From Labilithrix sp. (GTDB taxonomy: Bacteria; Myxococcota_A; Polyangia; Polyangiales; Polyangiaceae), in the NCBI GenBank assembly GCA_019637175.1, contig JAHBWD010000022.1, forward strand, positions 1 to 64,000: a stretch of DNA of 64,000 nt. The letters are read 5' to 3'. The notes under the pieces were generated by a model. That model searched no databases and was not told where the DNA came from. It saw nothing but the letters and a program-made list of their open reading frames with translations. The position numbers and the translations under genes were made by a program. Below, piece after piece: positions 29,125 to 37,849 of the stretch. Every line of letters begins with the position of its first letter. Within the stretch, counting starts at the first letter, position 1.

Positions 29125-30396
29125 GACGGCGGGGCCGAGGCGCTCGACGAGCCGGCGCACGAGATCGGCGCGCGCGACGCGCTCCTGCGCGTGACCGGCG
29201 AGATCCTTCAGCTCGACCTGACCTTCGTCGAGCTCTTTGTCGCCGAGGATGATCGCGAAGCGGGCGCCGAGCGCGTTGGCGCGGCGAAGCTGCGCCTTCA
29301 CCGACGCCTTGCGCGTGTCGACCTCGCAGCGGACGCCGGCCTTGCGAACGTCGCGCCCGAGGACGAGCGCGGCGTCGACGGCGCGCTCGCCGATCGGCGC
29401 GACGAGCACGTCGACGACCGACGCGGGCGCCTCGAGATCGCTCGCGATCAGCAGGCGCTCGGTGCCCGCCGCGAAGCCGATGGCGGGGATCGCGGGGCCG
29501 CCGAGCTCGGCGACCATGCCGTCGTAGCGCCCGCCGCCGACGAGCGTGCTGCCCGCGCCGAGCTTGTCGTAGGCGCCCTTGATCTCGAAGAGCGTGCGCC
29601 CGTAGTAGTCGAGGCCGCGAACGAGCTTCGGCTCGACCGTGTAGGGCGTCCCGAGCGCGTCGAGGTGGCGCCGCAGGGCGTCCCAGTGGGCGCGGTCGTC
29701 GTCGCTCAAGAAGTCGAGGATCGTCGGAGCGCCCTCGATCGCGGCCTTGTCGGCGGGGTGCTTCGAGTCGAGGATCCGGAGCGGGTTCGTGGCGAGGCGG
29801 CGCTGCGAGTCGGCGCTGAGCTCGGCCTTCATCGGCGTGAGCATGGCGACCAGCGCTTCCTTGTATTTTGCACGCGTCTCGGCGCTGCCGATCGAGTTGA
29901 GGAAGACGTCGGGCTTCGGGACGCCGATGTCGACGAGGAAGCCGACGAGCGCGTCGATCATCTCGGCGTCGCACCCGGGCCCCGCATCGCCGAAGCACTC
30001 GGCGCCGAGCTGGTTGAACTGCCGGTAGCGACCCTTCGCCGGCCGCTCGCCGCGGAACATCGGCCCGAGGTAGTACCAGCGCGAGACGGGCTCCTGGTTG
30101 TGGACGTTGTGCTCCACGTACGCGCGCGCGGCCCCCGCCGTGCCCTCGGGGCGGAGCGTGAGCGGCTCGTCGTGGAACACGAAGGAGTACATCTCCTTCT
30201 CGACGACGTCCGTCGCCTCGCCGATCGTCCGGACGAACAGCGGCGTCGGCTCGACGTACGGCGTGCGGACCTCGCGGTAGCCCAGCCGCTCCATCGACGC
30301 GCGGAACGCCGCCTCGATGCGGTGCCAACGACCGACTTCGCCGGGCAACACGTCGTTCATGCCCTTGACGGCACGGACGGGGTTCTTGGACGACAC
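27406..30396 (-). CDS. hisS: Histidyl-tRNA synthetase fused in frame to a secreted beta-rich domain
   Basis: 996 residues, more than twice the normal length of HisRS. Residues 1-424 are a complete class II HisRS: KGMNDVLPGE start, PTPLFVRTIGE, motif 2 around YYLGPMFRGERP, the histidine loop LVRGLDYYGRTLFE, motif 3 in GFAAGTERLL, and the anticodon domain ending LVRRLVERLG. With no stop codon, the frame runs straight into VTVLVVLGLLTTATRAEAQQ at 425, which looks like a signal peptide, then about 550 residues of beta-strand repeats. Either the stop of hisS has been lost, or translation restarts at GTG 29124 or 29118. GTG 30396 is preferred as start because a TAAGCA hexamer lies 7 nt upstream; TTG 30435 is possible. 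Confidence 0.85.
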   Translation of the reverse strand: MSSKNPVRAVKGMNDVLPGEVGRWHRIEAAFRASMERLGYREVRTPYVEPTPLFVRTIGEATDVVEKEMYSFVFHDEPLTLRPEGTAGAARAYVEHNVHNQEPVSRWYYLGPMFRGERPAKGRYRQFNQLGAECFGDAGPGCDAEMIDALVGFLVDIGVPKPDVFLNSIGSAETRAKYKEALVAMLTPMKAELSADSQRRLATNPLRILDSKHPADKAAIEGAPTILDFLSDDDRAHWDALRRHLDALGTPYTVEPKLVRGLDYYGRTLFEIKGAYDKLGAGSTLVGGGRYDGMVAELGGPAIPAIGFAAGTERLLIASDLEAPASVVDVLVAPIGERAVDAALVLGRDVRKAGVRCEVDTRKASVKAQLRRANALGARFAIILGDKELDEGQVELKDLAGHAQERVARADLVRRLVERLGPAVVTVLVVLGLLTTATRAEAQQRPGTGPTQSSPTRAKPVGPQRGADPDEEPSQQGSSPAARPLAEPSAQAPADPLAIPEGVADRIGTDYDGRPPSPEGPITRKFFPYFEERRGDYRLRLIPPLYLESTRGLDPETGANTPKTDRESLTALLFYQRRSPDVDADVLFPLMWRMREKQNHVFVLGPIAHREAPGEHDNWLAPIFFQGSRKDGGYFHSPLTLTTSHSDEKGAFALVGPYFRDRTLRDVDWGVAPFLFRGDNGDVDGARKTYTLIPPLLFFNRNREIDENRLTVVGPVISIANPKRSVFDVAPFLFTINGHPETGGVHEFHYTLFPFFHYGRDPERSLFVLPGYLRRVTKTADTLVTPLFTHATERNNSASLTMAGPILPIYFRKTDVDIGYKSLGLFPLYFGSSSPTGTTFATPLFARWESYNVSRTHWVFPSLVFGSDTKGWEVDLHPIVYLGRSDHSTHTVLAPILFDFASPKGRSTVGFPLYWRFAESADDSVFQVALNTLYRQKRVAGGTDWQFHFLPVFSYGQSPTSTWWNFLFGLAGYDRDGATTTIKALWIPITVAGGGQ

Positions 30397-30403
30397 GGGG
30401 CCC

Positions 30404-30409
30404 TGCTTA
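30404..30409 (-). promoter_or_regulatory. -10-like TAAGCA for hisS
   Basis: TGA-TAAGCA on the minus strand ends 7 nt before GTG 30396 and supports that start over TTG 30435. Confidence 0.35.
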
Positions 30410-30461
30410 TCACCTTGGCTGGCACGCGGGGTCAAGCTCGGTTATCTAGACGGCCCTCCCC

Positions 30462-30956
30462 ATGATCCGCGGGCAGGACTCGTCGAATCCGCGCGATCCG
30501 CGCGGCCCCCGAGCTCGGCGTCGGGTCTGCGCGCTGGATCTGGGCTCCGTGCGCGTCGGCGTCGCGCTCTCCGACGAGCTCGGGCTGATGGCCCACCCGC
30601 GCGGCGTGCTCGCACGCCGGCCGCAGCCGGCGCTGCTCGCCGCGCTCAAGGATCTCTGCGCGGAAGAGGACGTCGAGCGCATCATCGTCGGCTTCCCCCT
30701 CGACATGCGCGGCACCGAGGGCGAAGCCGCGCGTCGCGCGCGCGATCTCGCGCAGGCGATCGCCGACGCCACCGAGCGCGACGTCGAGCTGTTCGACGAG
30801 CGTCTGACCACCGTGCAGGCCCAGCGCGCGCTCGCGGCGAGCGAGGTGCGCGGCGCGCGCGCCCGCGAGCGCATCGACGAGGCCTCCGCCGTCGAGATCC
30901 TCCAGGCGTGGCTCGACGCGCGCGCCGCGCGGCGGAAGAAGCGGAGGCCGCGATGA
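30462..30956 (+). CDS. ruvX: RuvX/YqgF family Holliday-junction resolvase-like nuclease
   Basis: 164 residues. RNase H-fold protein implicated in pre-16S rRNA maturation and junction resolution. Seen motifs: CALDLGSVRVGVALSD with the first Asp, IVGFPLDMRGTEG, FDERLTTVQAQ with the catalytic Glu, and DEASAVEILQAWLD with the last Asp. It carries a short Arg-rich N-terminal extension. Its TGA overlaps the ATG of mltG (ATGA); the ruvX-mltG pair is a widespread arrangement. A TATCTA sequence lies 13 nt upstream of the ATG. Confidence 0.93.
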   Translation: MIRGQDSSNPRDPRGPRARRRVCALDLGSVRVGVALSDELGLMAHPRGVLARRPQPALLAALKDLCAEEDVERIIVGFPLDMRGTEGEAARRARDLAQAIADATERDVELFDERLTTVQAQRALAASEVRGARARERIDEASAVEILQAWLDARAARRKKRRPR

Positions 30957-32134
30957 GCGACGTGTCGCCCTCTCCGCCGAGCGAGCGCCCGTCGAGCGGC
31001 CGCGGCACGCGAACGCGACGCCGCAGGCGCGTGCGGCGCCAGCCGGAGGCGAAGAAGCCCCGGAGCGTCTTCTTCTGGCTGCTCGTCGCGATAGGCATGG
31101 TCGTCTCTGCCGCCGCTACCTACGTCCTCGTCGTGTACCCCGCGGGCGGCGGCCCGGGGAGCGGCAAGGACATCGAGCTCACGTTCGCGCCCGACGCGCC
31201 GATGGGCCAGGTCGTCGAGGAGCTCGAACGCGCCGGCCTCGTCAAGTCGCCGGCCCTCTTCGGCCTGTACGCGAGGCTCACCGCGCTCAAGGTCGCGCCC
31301 GGAAAGCACCTCCTCACGGACGACGCCGGTCCTCAAGAGCTCGCGCGAAGGCTCGAGCGGATGGGCGGGGCGACGAAGGCCAAGGTCGTCATCCCCGAAG
31401 GATGGAACCGCTTCGACATCGCCAGGCGCCTGCACGCCTTGCACGTGGCCTCGGCGCAAGCGTTCCTCGAGGCGACCTCCGATCCGGCGCTCCTTCGCGA
31501 GCTCGGCCTCGACGGCGACAGCGCCGAGGGCTTCCTCTTCCCCGCGACCTACGATCTCGCCAAAGACTCCGATCCTCGCGACGTCGTGCGCCGGCTGAAG
31601 AGCGAGTTCGAGCGGCGATTTGCCGCGCTCGAGCAGAACCACCGTCTCGGCCGGGCGAACCTCGAGGGCTCGCTCGGATGGACGCGCCGGGAGATCATCA
31701 CGCTCGCGTCGATGGTCGAGAAGGAGGCCGCGGTCGACGAGGAGCGCCCGATCATCGCGAGCGTCTTCTTGAACCGGCTCCGCGATCCGTCGTTCAAGCG
31801 CAAGCTGCTCCAGTGCGATCCCACCTCGGGGTACGGCTGCCTCGTGCATCGCGATCGGATCCCGGCGTGCACCGGCTATGCGGGCAAGATCACCCACGCC
31901 ATCAACGTCGACCCGCTCAACACCTACAGCACCTACGTGCACGAGGGGCTCCCGCCCGGCCCGATCGCGAACCCCGGGCTCAAGTCGCTCCAGGCCGTGC
32001 TCGCACCTTCGAGCACGCGGTACCTCTATTTCGTCGCCCGGGACAACCGGCGGCACGCGTTCAGCGAGACCTTGGAAGAGCACAACGCGGCGGTCAAAGA
32101 CCTGCGCGAGCGGGCGCACGGGGCCGACCGTTAG
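30953..32134 (+). CDS. mltG: Endolytic murein transglycosylase MltG
   Basis: 393 residues. It cleaves nascent glycan strands at the membrane. Order: basic N-terminal tail, one membrane helix (about 41-63), LysM-like region, then the YceG catalytic domain with VIPEGWNRFDIARRL, EGFLFPATYDL, the catalytic Glu in SMVEKEAAVDEER, and the conserved NVDPLNTYSTYVHEGLPPGP and NPGLKSLQAVL segments. Translationally coupled to ruvX. Confidence 0.95.
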   Translation: MSDVSPSPPSERPSSGRGTRTRRRRRVRRQPEAKKPRSVFFWLLVAIGMVVSAAATYVLVVYPAGGGPGSGKDIELTFAPDAPMGQVVEELERAGLVKSPALFGLYARLTALKVAPGKHLLTDDAGPQELARRLERMGGATKAKVVIPEGWNRFDIARRLHALHVASAQAFLEATSDPALLRELGLDGDSAEGFLFPATYDLAKDSDPRDVVRRLKSEFERRFAALEQNHRLGRANLEGSLGWTRREIITLASMVEKEAAVDEERPIIASVFLNRLRDPSFKRKLLQCDPTSGYGCLVHRDRIPACTGYAGKITHAINVDPLNTYSTYVHEGLPPGPIANPGLKSLQAVLAPSSTRYLYFVARDNRRHAFSETLEEHNAAVKDLRERAHGADR

Positions 32135-32162
32135 ACCGTTGAACCGGCCGCGGCACGGGCGC

Positions 32163-32168
32163 TATCCT
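32163..32168 (+). promoter_or_regulatory. -10-like hexamer TATCCT
   Basis: TATCCT ends 9 nt before ATG 32178. Confidence 0.4.
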
Positions 32169-32177
32169 CGCCGAACG

Positions 32178-32711
32178 ATGAACTTTCGCCCCGCCTTCCT
32201 CCTCACGGTCCTCTGCGCGCTCTTCCTGTCGATCGCGTCGCCCGCGTTCGCCGACGGCTGGATCGAGACGGGTCAGGCCGTGCGGACGAAGTCGGTCATC
32301 ATCACGGTGAACGTCTACGCGATCCGTCACGACATGAAGGAGAAGCCGGCGACCAAGTCGAAGCAGGCGGTCATCGACGCCGACGTCGACAAGAAGTTCA
32401 CGTGGATCATGCTGCGCTCGGTCGGCAGCGAGAAGATCAAGAACGCCCTCCGCGAGGCGTTCGCGCTCAACGGCTACACCGACAAGGCGAAGATCGAGCA
32501 GTTCGTCGGCGCGTTCAGCAAGGAAGAGGTCACCGAGAAGTCGGCGGTCGTCATCTCCTACAACGCGGCGAACAAGACCACGACCATCTGGGCGAAGGAC
32601 GGCGGGAGCGCCACCGTCGCCGGCGCCGACTTCATGAAGGGCGTCTGGAAGATCTGGTTCGGCAAGATCGACCAGCCCACGATGGGCGACCAGCTCATCT
32701 CGAAGCTCTGA
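32178..32711 (+). CDS. Exported chalcone-isomerase-like protein
   Basis: 177 residues. A Sec signal peptide is cleaved near SPAFA-DG (residue 26). The mature part has the chalcone-isomerase-like layout: an opening strand with KSVIITVNVYAIRH, a central helix pair, and the closing FMKGVWKIWFGKI...LISKL, which matches the last helix of the CHI-like family (typically ending in a W-G-x-P-like helix and LL). Bacterial CHI-like proteins are not flavonoid enzymes; fatty-acid binding is suggested for the fold. Codon use is normal for the region. Confidence 0.65.
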   Translation: MNFRPAFLLTVLCALFLSIASPAFADGWIETGQAVRTKSVIITVNVYAIRHDMKEKPATKSKQAVIDADVDKKFTWIMLRSVGSEKIKNALREAFALNGYTDKAKIEQFVGAFSKEEVTEKSAVVISYNAANKTTTIWAKDGGSATVAGADFMKGVWKIWFGKIDQPTMGDQLISKL

Positions 32712-32760
32712 AAAGCGCGAGTCTTCGAGCGACCCTCGAGCATCCCGGGGCCGTCTGTAC

Positions 32761-32766
32761 TAGAAC
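32761..32766 (+). promoter_or_regulatory. -10-like hexamer TAGAAC
   Basis: TAC-TAGAAC ends 7 nt before ATG 32774. Confidence 0.3.
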
Positions 32767-32773
32767 GGCCCCC

Positions 32774-33220
32774 ATGCAACCGTGGCAGATCGCCGCCGTT
32801 GGTGCCGCCGTCCTCGTCGCGGCGCACTACCTCCTCGTGCGTGCCGCTTCGGGGCGGATCGGAGATTCGCTCGGCGCGCTCGTGCTCGAGGGAACCGCGG
32901 CCGTCGGGATCGCCGTCGCGTACTTGCTCGGCGTGCGCGGCGGCTCGGTCGAGACCTCGCGCGCGGGGCTCGTCTTCGCCGTGCTCTCGGGCCTCTGCAT
33001 TTCGGGAGGGAGCATCCTCCTCTTCCAGGCGCTCCGGCGCGGCGGGCCGGTCGCCTCGACGGGCACCATCGTCCTCGGCGGCGGGGTGGCGCTCTCGGCG
33101 CTCGCGTCGCCGTGGCTCTTCCGCGAGCCGATGACGCCGCGGCGCCTGCTCGGCGTCGCGCTCGGCATCGCCGCGCTCGTCGTGCTCTCCACCGAGCGCA
33201 CCGAGGCGAGCGCTCCATGA
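32774..33220 (+). CDS. EamA/DMT-family half transporter
   Basis: 148 residues in about five hydrophobic segments, one EamA unit. The signature GPVASTGTIVLGGGVALSALASPWLFREPMTPR fits the last two helices of the drug/metabolite transporter fold. Half-size members work as dimers. The substrate is unknown. Its TGA overlaps the ATG of glucokinase (ATGA), so the two are co-translated and it might serve sugar metabolism (inference). Confidence 0.75.
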   Translation: MQPWQIAAVGAAVLVAAHYLLVRAASGRIGDSLGALVLEGTAAVGIAVAYLLGVRGGSVETSRAGLVFAVLSGLCISGGSILLFQALRRGGPVASTGTIVLGGGVALSALASPWLFREPMTPRRLLGVALGIAALVVLSTERTEASAP

Positions 33221-34251
33221 TCCTCGCGGGCGACGTCGGAGGAACGCGCGCACGCTTCGCGCTGCTCGATCCAAAGGGCAAGCGCGTCGCGCACCAGGCG
33301 GTGCTCGGCAGCCGAGGCTTTCGCACCTTCGAGACCGCGCTCGACGCGTTCCTCGAGGGCGCGCGCGCCGAGAAGAAGCTCAAGGGCGCCATCGTGGCCG
33401 CGAGCTTCGGCATCGCCGGGCCGGTCGTCGAGCAGCGCGTCAAGGCGACGAACCTGCCGTGGACGATCGACGCGCGCGCGATCGCGCGCGAGTTCGACAT
33501 CGTGAAAGTCACGCTCCTCAACGATCTCGTCGCCGTGGGGCTCGGTGCGCTCGCGTGCCCGCCCAAGAAGCTCGCGGTCATCAAGGGCGGCGCGCCGCAA
33601 AAGAAGGGCGGCAACCTCGCCGTCATCGCCGCCGGCACCGGGCTCGGCGAGGCCGCGTTCGTGTGGGACGGCCGCGGCCACGTCGCGTGTCCGACCGAGG
33701 GGGCCCACGTCGACTTCGCCCCACGCGACGATCTGCAGCTCGACCTCTGGAGGGCGCTCGCGCGCACGCACGGTCACGTGAGCTACGAGCACGTCGCGGC
33801 CGGATCCAGCATCGGCGTGCTCTACGACTTTCTCGTGAAGAGCAAGCGCGTGAAGGAGACGGCGACGAACGCCGCCCGCATCTCGCGCGCGGCCGATCGC
33901 AACGTCGCGATCGTCGATCTCGCGCTGCAAGGCGCGAGCGAGGCGGCGATGCGCGCCATCGAGCTCTGGTCGGCGCTCTACGGCGCGGAGGCGGGCAACC
34001 TCGCGCTGAAGACGCTCGCGACGGCCGGTGTGTTCGTGTGCGGCGGCGCGTCCGCGCGCCTCGCCTCCGTCCTCGCGCGGGGTGTCGGCCGTGGGAGACG
34101 ACCGAAGCTGAGCCCGTTCCTCGAAGCGTTCGTCGACAAGGGGCGCATGCGCGGGCTGCTCGAGAAGGTCCCTGTCGCGGTCGTCCTCGAGCCGCTGGCC
34201 GGCCTCCTCGGCGCGGCCGGCCACGCGGCGCGCCAAGCCGGGCTCGCCTGA
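33217..34251 (+). CDS. glk: Glucokinase (Glk family)
   Basis: 344 residues. Phosphorylates glucose with ATP. MILAGDVGGTRARFALLD is the phosphate-1 motif, AASFGIAGPV and NLPWTID the sugar-binding region, TLLNDLVAVG carries the catalytic Asp, and VIAAGTGLGEA is phosphate-2. VFVCGGASARL is the adenosine motif. It is the Glk, not the ROK, type. It overlaps the transporter gene by 4 nt and precedes tkt by 50 nt. Confidence 0.93.
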   Translation: MILAGDVGGTRARFALLDPKGKRVAHQAVLGSRGFRTFETALDAFLEGARAEKKLKGAIVAASFGIAGPVVEQRVKATNLPWTIDARAIAREFDIVKVTLLNDLVAVGLGALACPPKKLAVIKGGAPQKKGGNLAVIAAGTGLGEAAFVWDGRGHVACPTEGAHVDFAPRDDLQLDLWRALARTHGHVSYEHVAAGSSIGVLYDFLVKSKRVKETATNAARISRAADRNVAIVDLALQGASEAAMRAIELWSALYGAEAGNLALKTLATAGVFVCGGASARLASVLARGVGRGRRPKLSPFLEAFVDKGRMRGLLEKVPVAVVLEPLAGLLGAAGHAARQAGLA

Positions 34252-34287
34252 GCGTCCGGCGACCTGTAGCCAGCCGCGGCTCCGTGG

Positions 34288-34293
34288 TAGCGT
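34288..34293 (+). promoter_or_regulatory. Extended -10 TGG-TAGCGT
   Basis: TAGCGT with upstream TGG ends 8 nt before ATG 34302, so tkt may have its own transcript besides read-through from glk. Confidence 0.45.
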
Positions 34294-34301
34294 CGCCGCC
34301 G

Positions 34302-36344
34302 ATGAGCACCCTGCAGATCCTCGGAAACGCCGCAACCATCGCTCGTGGTCTCGCGATCGACGCCGTCCATGCGTGCCAGAGCGGGCACCTCGGCCTGCCG
34401 CTCGGCTGCGCCGAGATCGGCGCGGCGCTCTACGGCAAGGCGCTCCGTCACGATCCGGCGCACCCCGAGTGGCTCGATCGCGATCGGTTCGTGCTCTCCG
34501 CCGGGCACGGCTCGATGTTCCTCTATGCCTGGCTGCACCTGAGCGGCTACGCGGACATGTCGATGGAGGAGCTCAAGCGCTTCCGCCAGCTCGACTCGAA
34601 GACGCCCGGCCACCCCGAGCTGACGCACGCGCCGAGCGGCGTCGAGACGACGACGGGCCCGCTCGGGCAGGGCGTCGCGAACGCGGTCGGCATGGCCATG
34701 GCGGGCAAGATGGCCGAGGCGCACTTCAACACGAAGGACCACGCGATCTTCGGTCACCACGTCGTCTGCCTCGCGGGTGACGGCTGTCTGCAAGAGGGCG
34801 TCGCGCTCGAGGCCGTCGAGTTCGCGGGCCACCAGCAGCTCGACAACCTGATCCTGATCTACGACTCGAACGCGGTCACGCTCGACGCGATGGCCAAGGA
34901 GACGCAGAGCCAAGACACAGCGAAGCACTTCGAGGCGCTCGGCTGGGACGTCGAGACGGTCGACGGGCACGAGATGGACGCCTTCCTGGCCGCGTTCGAG
35001 CGGGCGAAGAAGGCCGGCAGCGGCAAGCCGCAGCTCATCATCGCCAAGACGCTCATCGGCAAGGGGATCCCCGAGGTCGCGGGCACGCAGAAGGCGCACG
35101 GTGAAGGCGGCGCGAAGTTCGCCGACGCCGCGCGCAAGGGCCTCGGCCTTCCGGCCGAGCACTTCTACGTGTCGCCCGAGGTGAAGGCCTACTTCGCCGA
35201 GCACAAGAAGGCGCTCGCCTCGCAGTACGCCGACTGGCAGAAGACGTTCGCCGCGTGGAAGGAAGCCAACCCGAAGCTCGCCGAAGAGCTCGCGGCCTCG
35301 CGCGCGTCGGCCTTCACCGTCGCCGCCGACACGGCGAAGCGTACGCCCGACGCGGCGACGCTCTTCGCGGCGATCCCCGAGTTCCCCGCCGACACCAAGA
35401 TCGCGACGCGCAAGGCGGGCCAAGACGTCCTCCAGCCGCTCGCGAAGAAGGTCCCGCTCCTCATCGGAGGCAGCGCCGATCTCTACGGCTCCACGCTCAA
35501 CTACATCGGCGATCTCAAGGCCGGTGACGACGACTTCAAGCCCGGTCACCGCACGGGGCGCAACGTGCGCTTCGGTATTCGCGAGCACGCGATGTGCTCC
35601 ATGCTCAACGGCGTCGCCGCCGACGCGGTCTTCCGCCCGAGCGGCGCGACGTTCCTCGTCTTCGCCGACTACGCGCGCCCGGCGATCCGCCTCGCCGCGC
35701 TCAGCCATCTTCCGGTCATCTACATCTTCACCCACGACAGCGTCGGCGTCGGTGAAGACGGCCCGACGCACGAACCGGTCGAGACGATCCCGGGCCTGCG
35801 CGTCGTCCCGAACCTCGACGTCATCCGCCCCGCCGATCCCGAAGAGACCGCCGGCGCGTACGTCGCGGCGCTCGAGCGGACGGACGGACCGACGCTCCTC
35901 GCGCTCACGCGCCAGGCGGTGCCGCTGCTCTCGGAGATCCCGGTGAAGACGCGCCGCGAGGGCGTTCTCAAGGGCGGCTACGTCGCGAAGAAGGAGACGG
36001 CGCCGCTCGATCTCATCCTCCTGTCGGCCGGCAGCGAGCTTCAGCACGCGCTCGCTGCCGCGGCGAAGCTCGGGCCGGGCACGCGCGTGGTGAGCATGCC
36101 TTGCTTCGCGCGCTTCGATCGCCAGCCGGCCGCTTATCGTGAAGAGGTCCTGCCGCGCGCCTGCCGGCGTCGCGTCGCGATCGAGGCCACGGTCCCGACG
36201 ACATGGGCTCCTTATGTGGGTCTCGACGGGATCGCGCTCGGCATCAATCGCTTCGGCATGTCGGCGCCCGGCGGCACCGTCATGAAGGAGCTCGGGATGA
36301 CCGCGGATCACGTCGTCGAGGCCGCGAAGAAGCTCTCGGCGTAG
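34302..36344 (+). CDS. tkt: Transketolase
   Basis: 680 residues. TPP-dependent transfer of two-carbon units in the pentose-phosphate pathway. Present: SGHLGLPLG near the start, the SAGHGSMFLYAWLHLSG block, GPLGQGVANAVGMA, the TPP motif LAGDGCLQEG...NLILIYDSN, and the pyrimidine-domain segments RFGIREHAMCSMLNG and HDSVGVGEDGPTHEP. Length is normal. It converges with a lipoprotein gene 4 nt away. Confidence 0.96.
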   Translation: MSTLQILGNAATIARGLAIDAVHACQSGHLGLPLGCAEIGAALYGKALRHDPAHPEWLDRDRFVLSAGHGSMFLYAWLHLSGYADMSMEELKRFRQLDSKTPGHPELTHAPSGVETTTGPLGQGVANAVGMAMAGKMAEAHFNTKDHAIFGHHVVCLAGDGCLQEGVALEAVEFAGHQQLDNLILIYDSNAVTLDAMAKETQSQDTAKHFEALGWDVETVDGHEMDAFLAAFERAKKAGSGKPQLIIAKTLIGKGIPEVAGTQKAHGEGGAKFADAARKGLGLPAEHFYVSPEVKAYFAEHKKALASQYADWQKTFAAWKEANPKLAEELAASRASAFTVAADTAKRTPDAATLFAAIPEFPADTKIATRKAGQDVLQPLAKKVPLLIGGSADLYGSTLNYIGDLKAGDDDFKPGHRTGRNVRFGIREHAMCSMLNGVAADAVFRPSGATFLVFADYARPAIRLAALSHLPVIYIFTHDSVGVGEDGPTHEPVETIPGLRVVPNLDVIRPADPEETAGAYVAALERTDGPTLLALTRQAVPLLSEIPVKTRREGVLKGGYVAKKETAPLDLILLSAGSELQHALAAAAKLGPGTRVVSMPCFARFDRQPAAYREEVLPRACRRRVAIEATVPTTWAPYVGLDGIALGINRFGMSAPGGTVMKELGMTADHVVEAAKKLSA

Positions 36345-36348
36345 AACG

Positions 36349-37029
36349 TCAGTGGCGGTCGGCGACCGATCGCGGCGGGTTGCAGAGGCCCGGTGGGAGC
36401 GGCTCGCCCGTGAGCGTCCACTCGGTGGTGGCGCCTGGGCGCTCGGAGGGCCGACCCGCGATCAAGAGGGGGAGCGAGAGCAGCATCGTGCCGACGCCGA
36501 TGCCGGTGACGATCCTGCCCGGACCCTCGAGCGACGCGCTCCTGTCGCTCGCGCCCGCGAGCCATAGGATCCCACCGGTCGTCGCGGCGAGCGTACCGAG
36601 GACGAGGAGCGAGACGCCGAGCGTGTTGAGCGCACCACCGTCGCTACGTTCGCCGAGGTTGTGGCGGAGCACCTTCATGCGCGGCCCGACCTCGATCTCG
36701 GTCTCGCTCTGGCGGCTCTCGTCGGTCACCGATCGGAACACGAGGGGATGCGGGCCGTACGGAAGATCGACGACGCAAGGCGTGCTGAGGCACACCGGCC
36801 GCACGACGTCGTCGTCGCCGTCGCGAAGGGCCTCGACGACCTGCGCGCGTTCGCCGTTCGCGTCGAGGATGACGCGACCGCTCCCCGGCGGAGGCGCGTC
36901 GGCCGGGACGTCGATCTCCGCGGGCAGGTGCCGCGCCGGCGCCCGCGGCGGGGGCAGCACCTCGGGGCTGCACCCGGCAGAGAGGGCCCCCGCGACGCAC
37001 GCCGTGGCGACGAGGTGACGAACCGACAT
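36349..37029 (-). CDS. Lipoprotein with PEGA-like region and two membrane helices
   Basis: 226 residues. Signal peptide with lipobox LSAGC (C20). The middle (about 50-130) has the pattern VCLSTPCVVDLPYGPHPLVFRS, as in PEGA-type surface-layer domains (C-P-x-x-LPxG). Two hydrophobic segments follow (about 139-160 and 176-195). This arrangement recurs in many Myxococcota proteins of unknown role. It lies 52 nt downstream of pgl on the same strand, so it could be the last gene of the pentose-phosphate operon or separate. Confidence 0.65.
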   Translation of the reverse strand: MSVRHLVATACVAGALSAGCSPEVLPPPRAPARHLPAEIDVPADAPPPGSGRVILDANGERAQVVEALRDGDDDVVRPVCLSTPCVVDLPYGPHPLVFRSVTDESRQSETEIEVGPRMKVLRHNLGERSDGGALNTLGVSLLVLGTLAATTGGILWLAGASDRSASLEGPGRIVTGIGVGTMLLSLPLLIAGRPSERPGATTEWTLTGEPLPPGLCNPPRSVADRH

Positions 37030-37081
37030 CCCAAGAGAGGAGCCTCGCCGGAGGCGGCGGTCGCAAAGAAAAACGGAGACT

Positions 37082-37849
37082 TCAGCCCATTCCGCCGGCG
37101 GCGCGGTCGATGACCCACGTGATCGAGCCGCGGAACCCGCGCACGACGCGCCCGGGGGTCTCGTCGATGTCGCCGTGCGCCGCCCAGATCTGCTCGAGCG
37201 CGGCGTGCTTCGACTTGCCGAGGACGATGACGACGCTGGCTCGCGCGTTCTCGAGGACGGGCGGCGTGAGCGTGAGGCGCGCCTCGCGATCGCCCTTGGC
37301 CGCGACGGCGGCGACGAGCCTGTCGGTGACGTGGACCGTCGGCTCACCGGGGAAGAGCGACGCGGTGTGAGCGTCGTCGCCGACGCCGAGGACGACCAGA
37401 TCGAGGCTCGGCAGGCCGCCGAGCTTGCTCTTCACGGTGTCGCGCAGCTCCGCGTCGTAGTCTTGCGCGGCGATCGCGAGATCCGAAGCTTCGCCGCGCA
37501 TCCGATGGATGTTCGCCGCGGGGACGCCGCCGGGATCGAAGAGCGCCGCCTTCGCCGCGGCGTAGTTGCTCCGGGCGTGATCGGGCGGAACGGCGCGCTC
37601 GTCGACGAAGTAGAAGTGGACCTTGTTCCAGTCGATCGTCTCCTGCGCGAGGAGACGATACGTCTCGATCGGCGAGCCGCCGCCCGAGAGCGCGACGGTC
37701 GCCGCACCGCGGTCGCGGAGCGCGTCGCGGATCGTCTTGGTGATGCGCCCGCACGCCTCTCGCGCGGCCTGCGCGTGGTCTTGCGTCGCGATGAGGAGCC
37801 CGGGAACGACCTTGGTGACCACGTTGCCTCCGTCAGACCATGAGCCCAT
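37082..37849 (-). CDS. pgl: 6-phosphogluconolactonase
   Basis: 255 residues. Hydrolyses 6-phosphogluconolactone, step two of the oxidative pentose-phosphate pathway. Family motifs: TVALSGGGSPIETYRLL (sugar-isomerase fold loop), VHFYFVDERAVPPDH..SNY and LVVLGVGDDAHTASLFPG, which holds the catalytic His. The ATG is inside the last codons of opcA (17-nt overlap), so it is translationally coupled. Confidence 0.94.
   Translation of the reverse strand: MGSWSDGGNVVTKVVPGLLIATQDHAQAAREACGRITKTIRDALRDRGAATVALSGGGSPIETYRLLAQETIDWNKVHFYFVDERAVPPDHARSNYAAAKAALFDPGGVPAANIHRMRGEASDLAIAAQDYDAELRDTVKSKLGGLPSLDLVVLGVGDDAHTASLFPGEPTVHVTDRLVAAVAAKGDREARLTLTPPVLENARASVVIVLGKSKHAALEQIWAAHGDIDETPGRVVRGFRGSITWVIDRAAGGMG

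Noticed and set aside
36345..36348. A terminator between tkt and the convergent lipoprotein gene
   Set aside because: No inverted repeat of more than a few pairs covers the junction.
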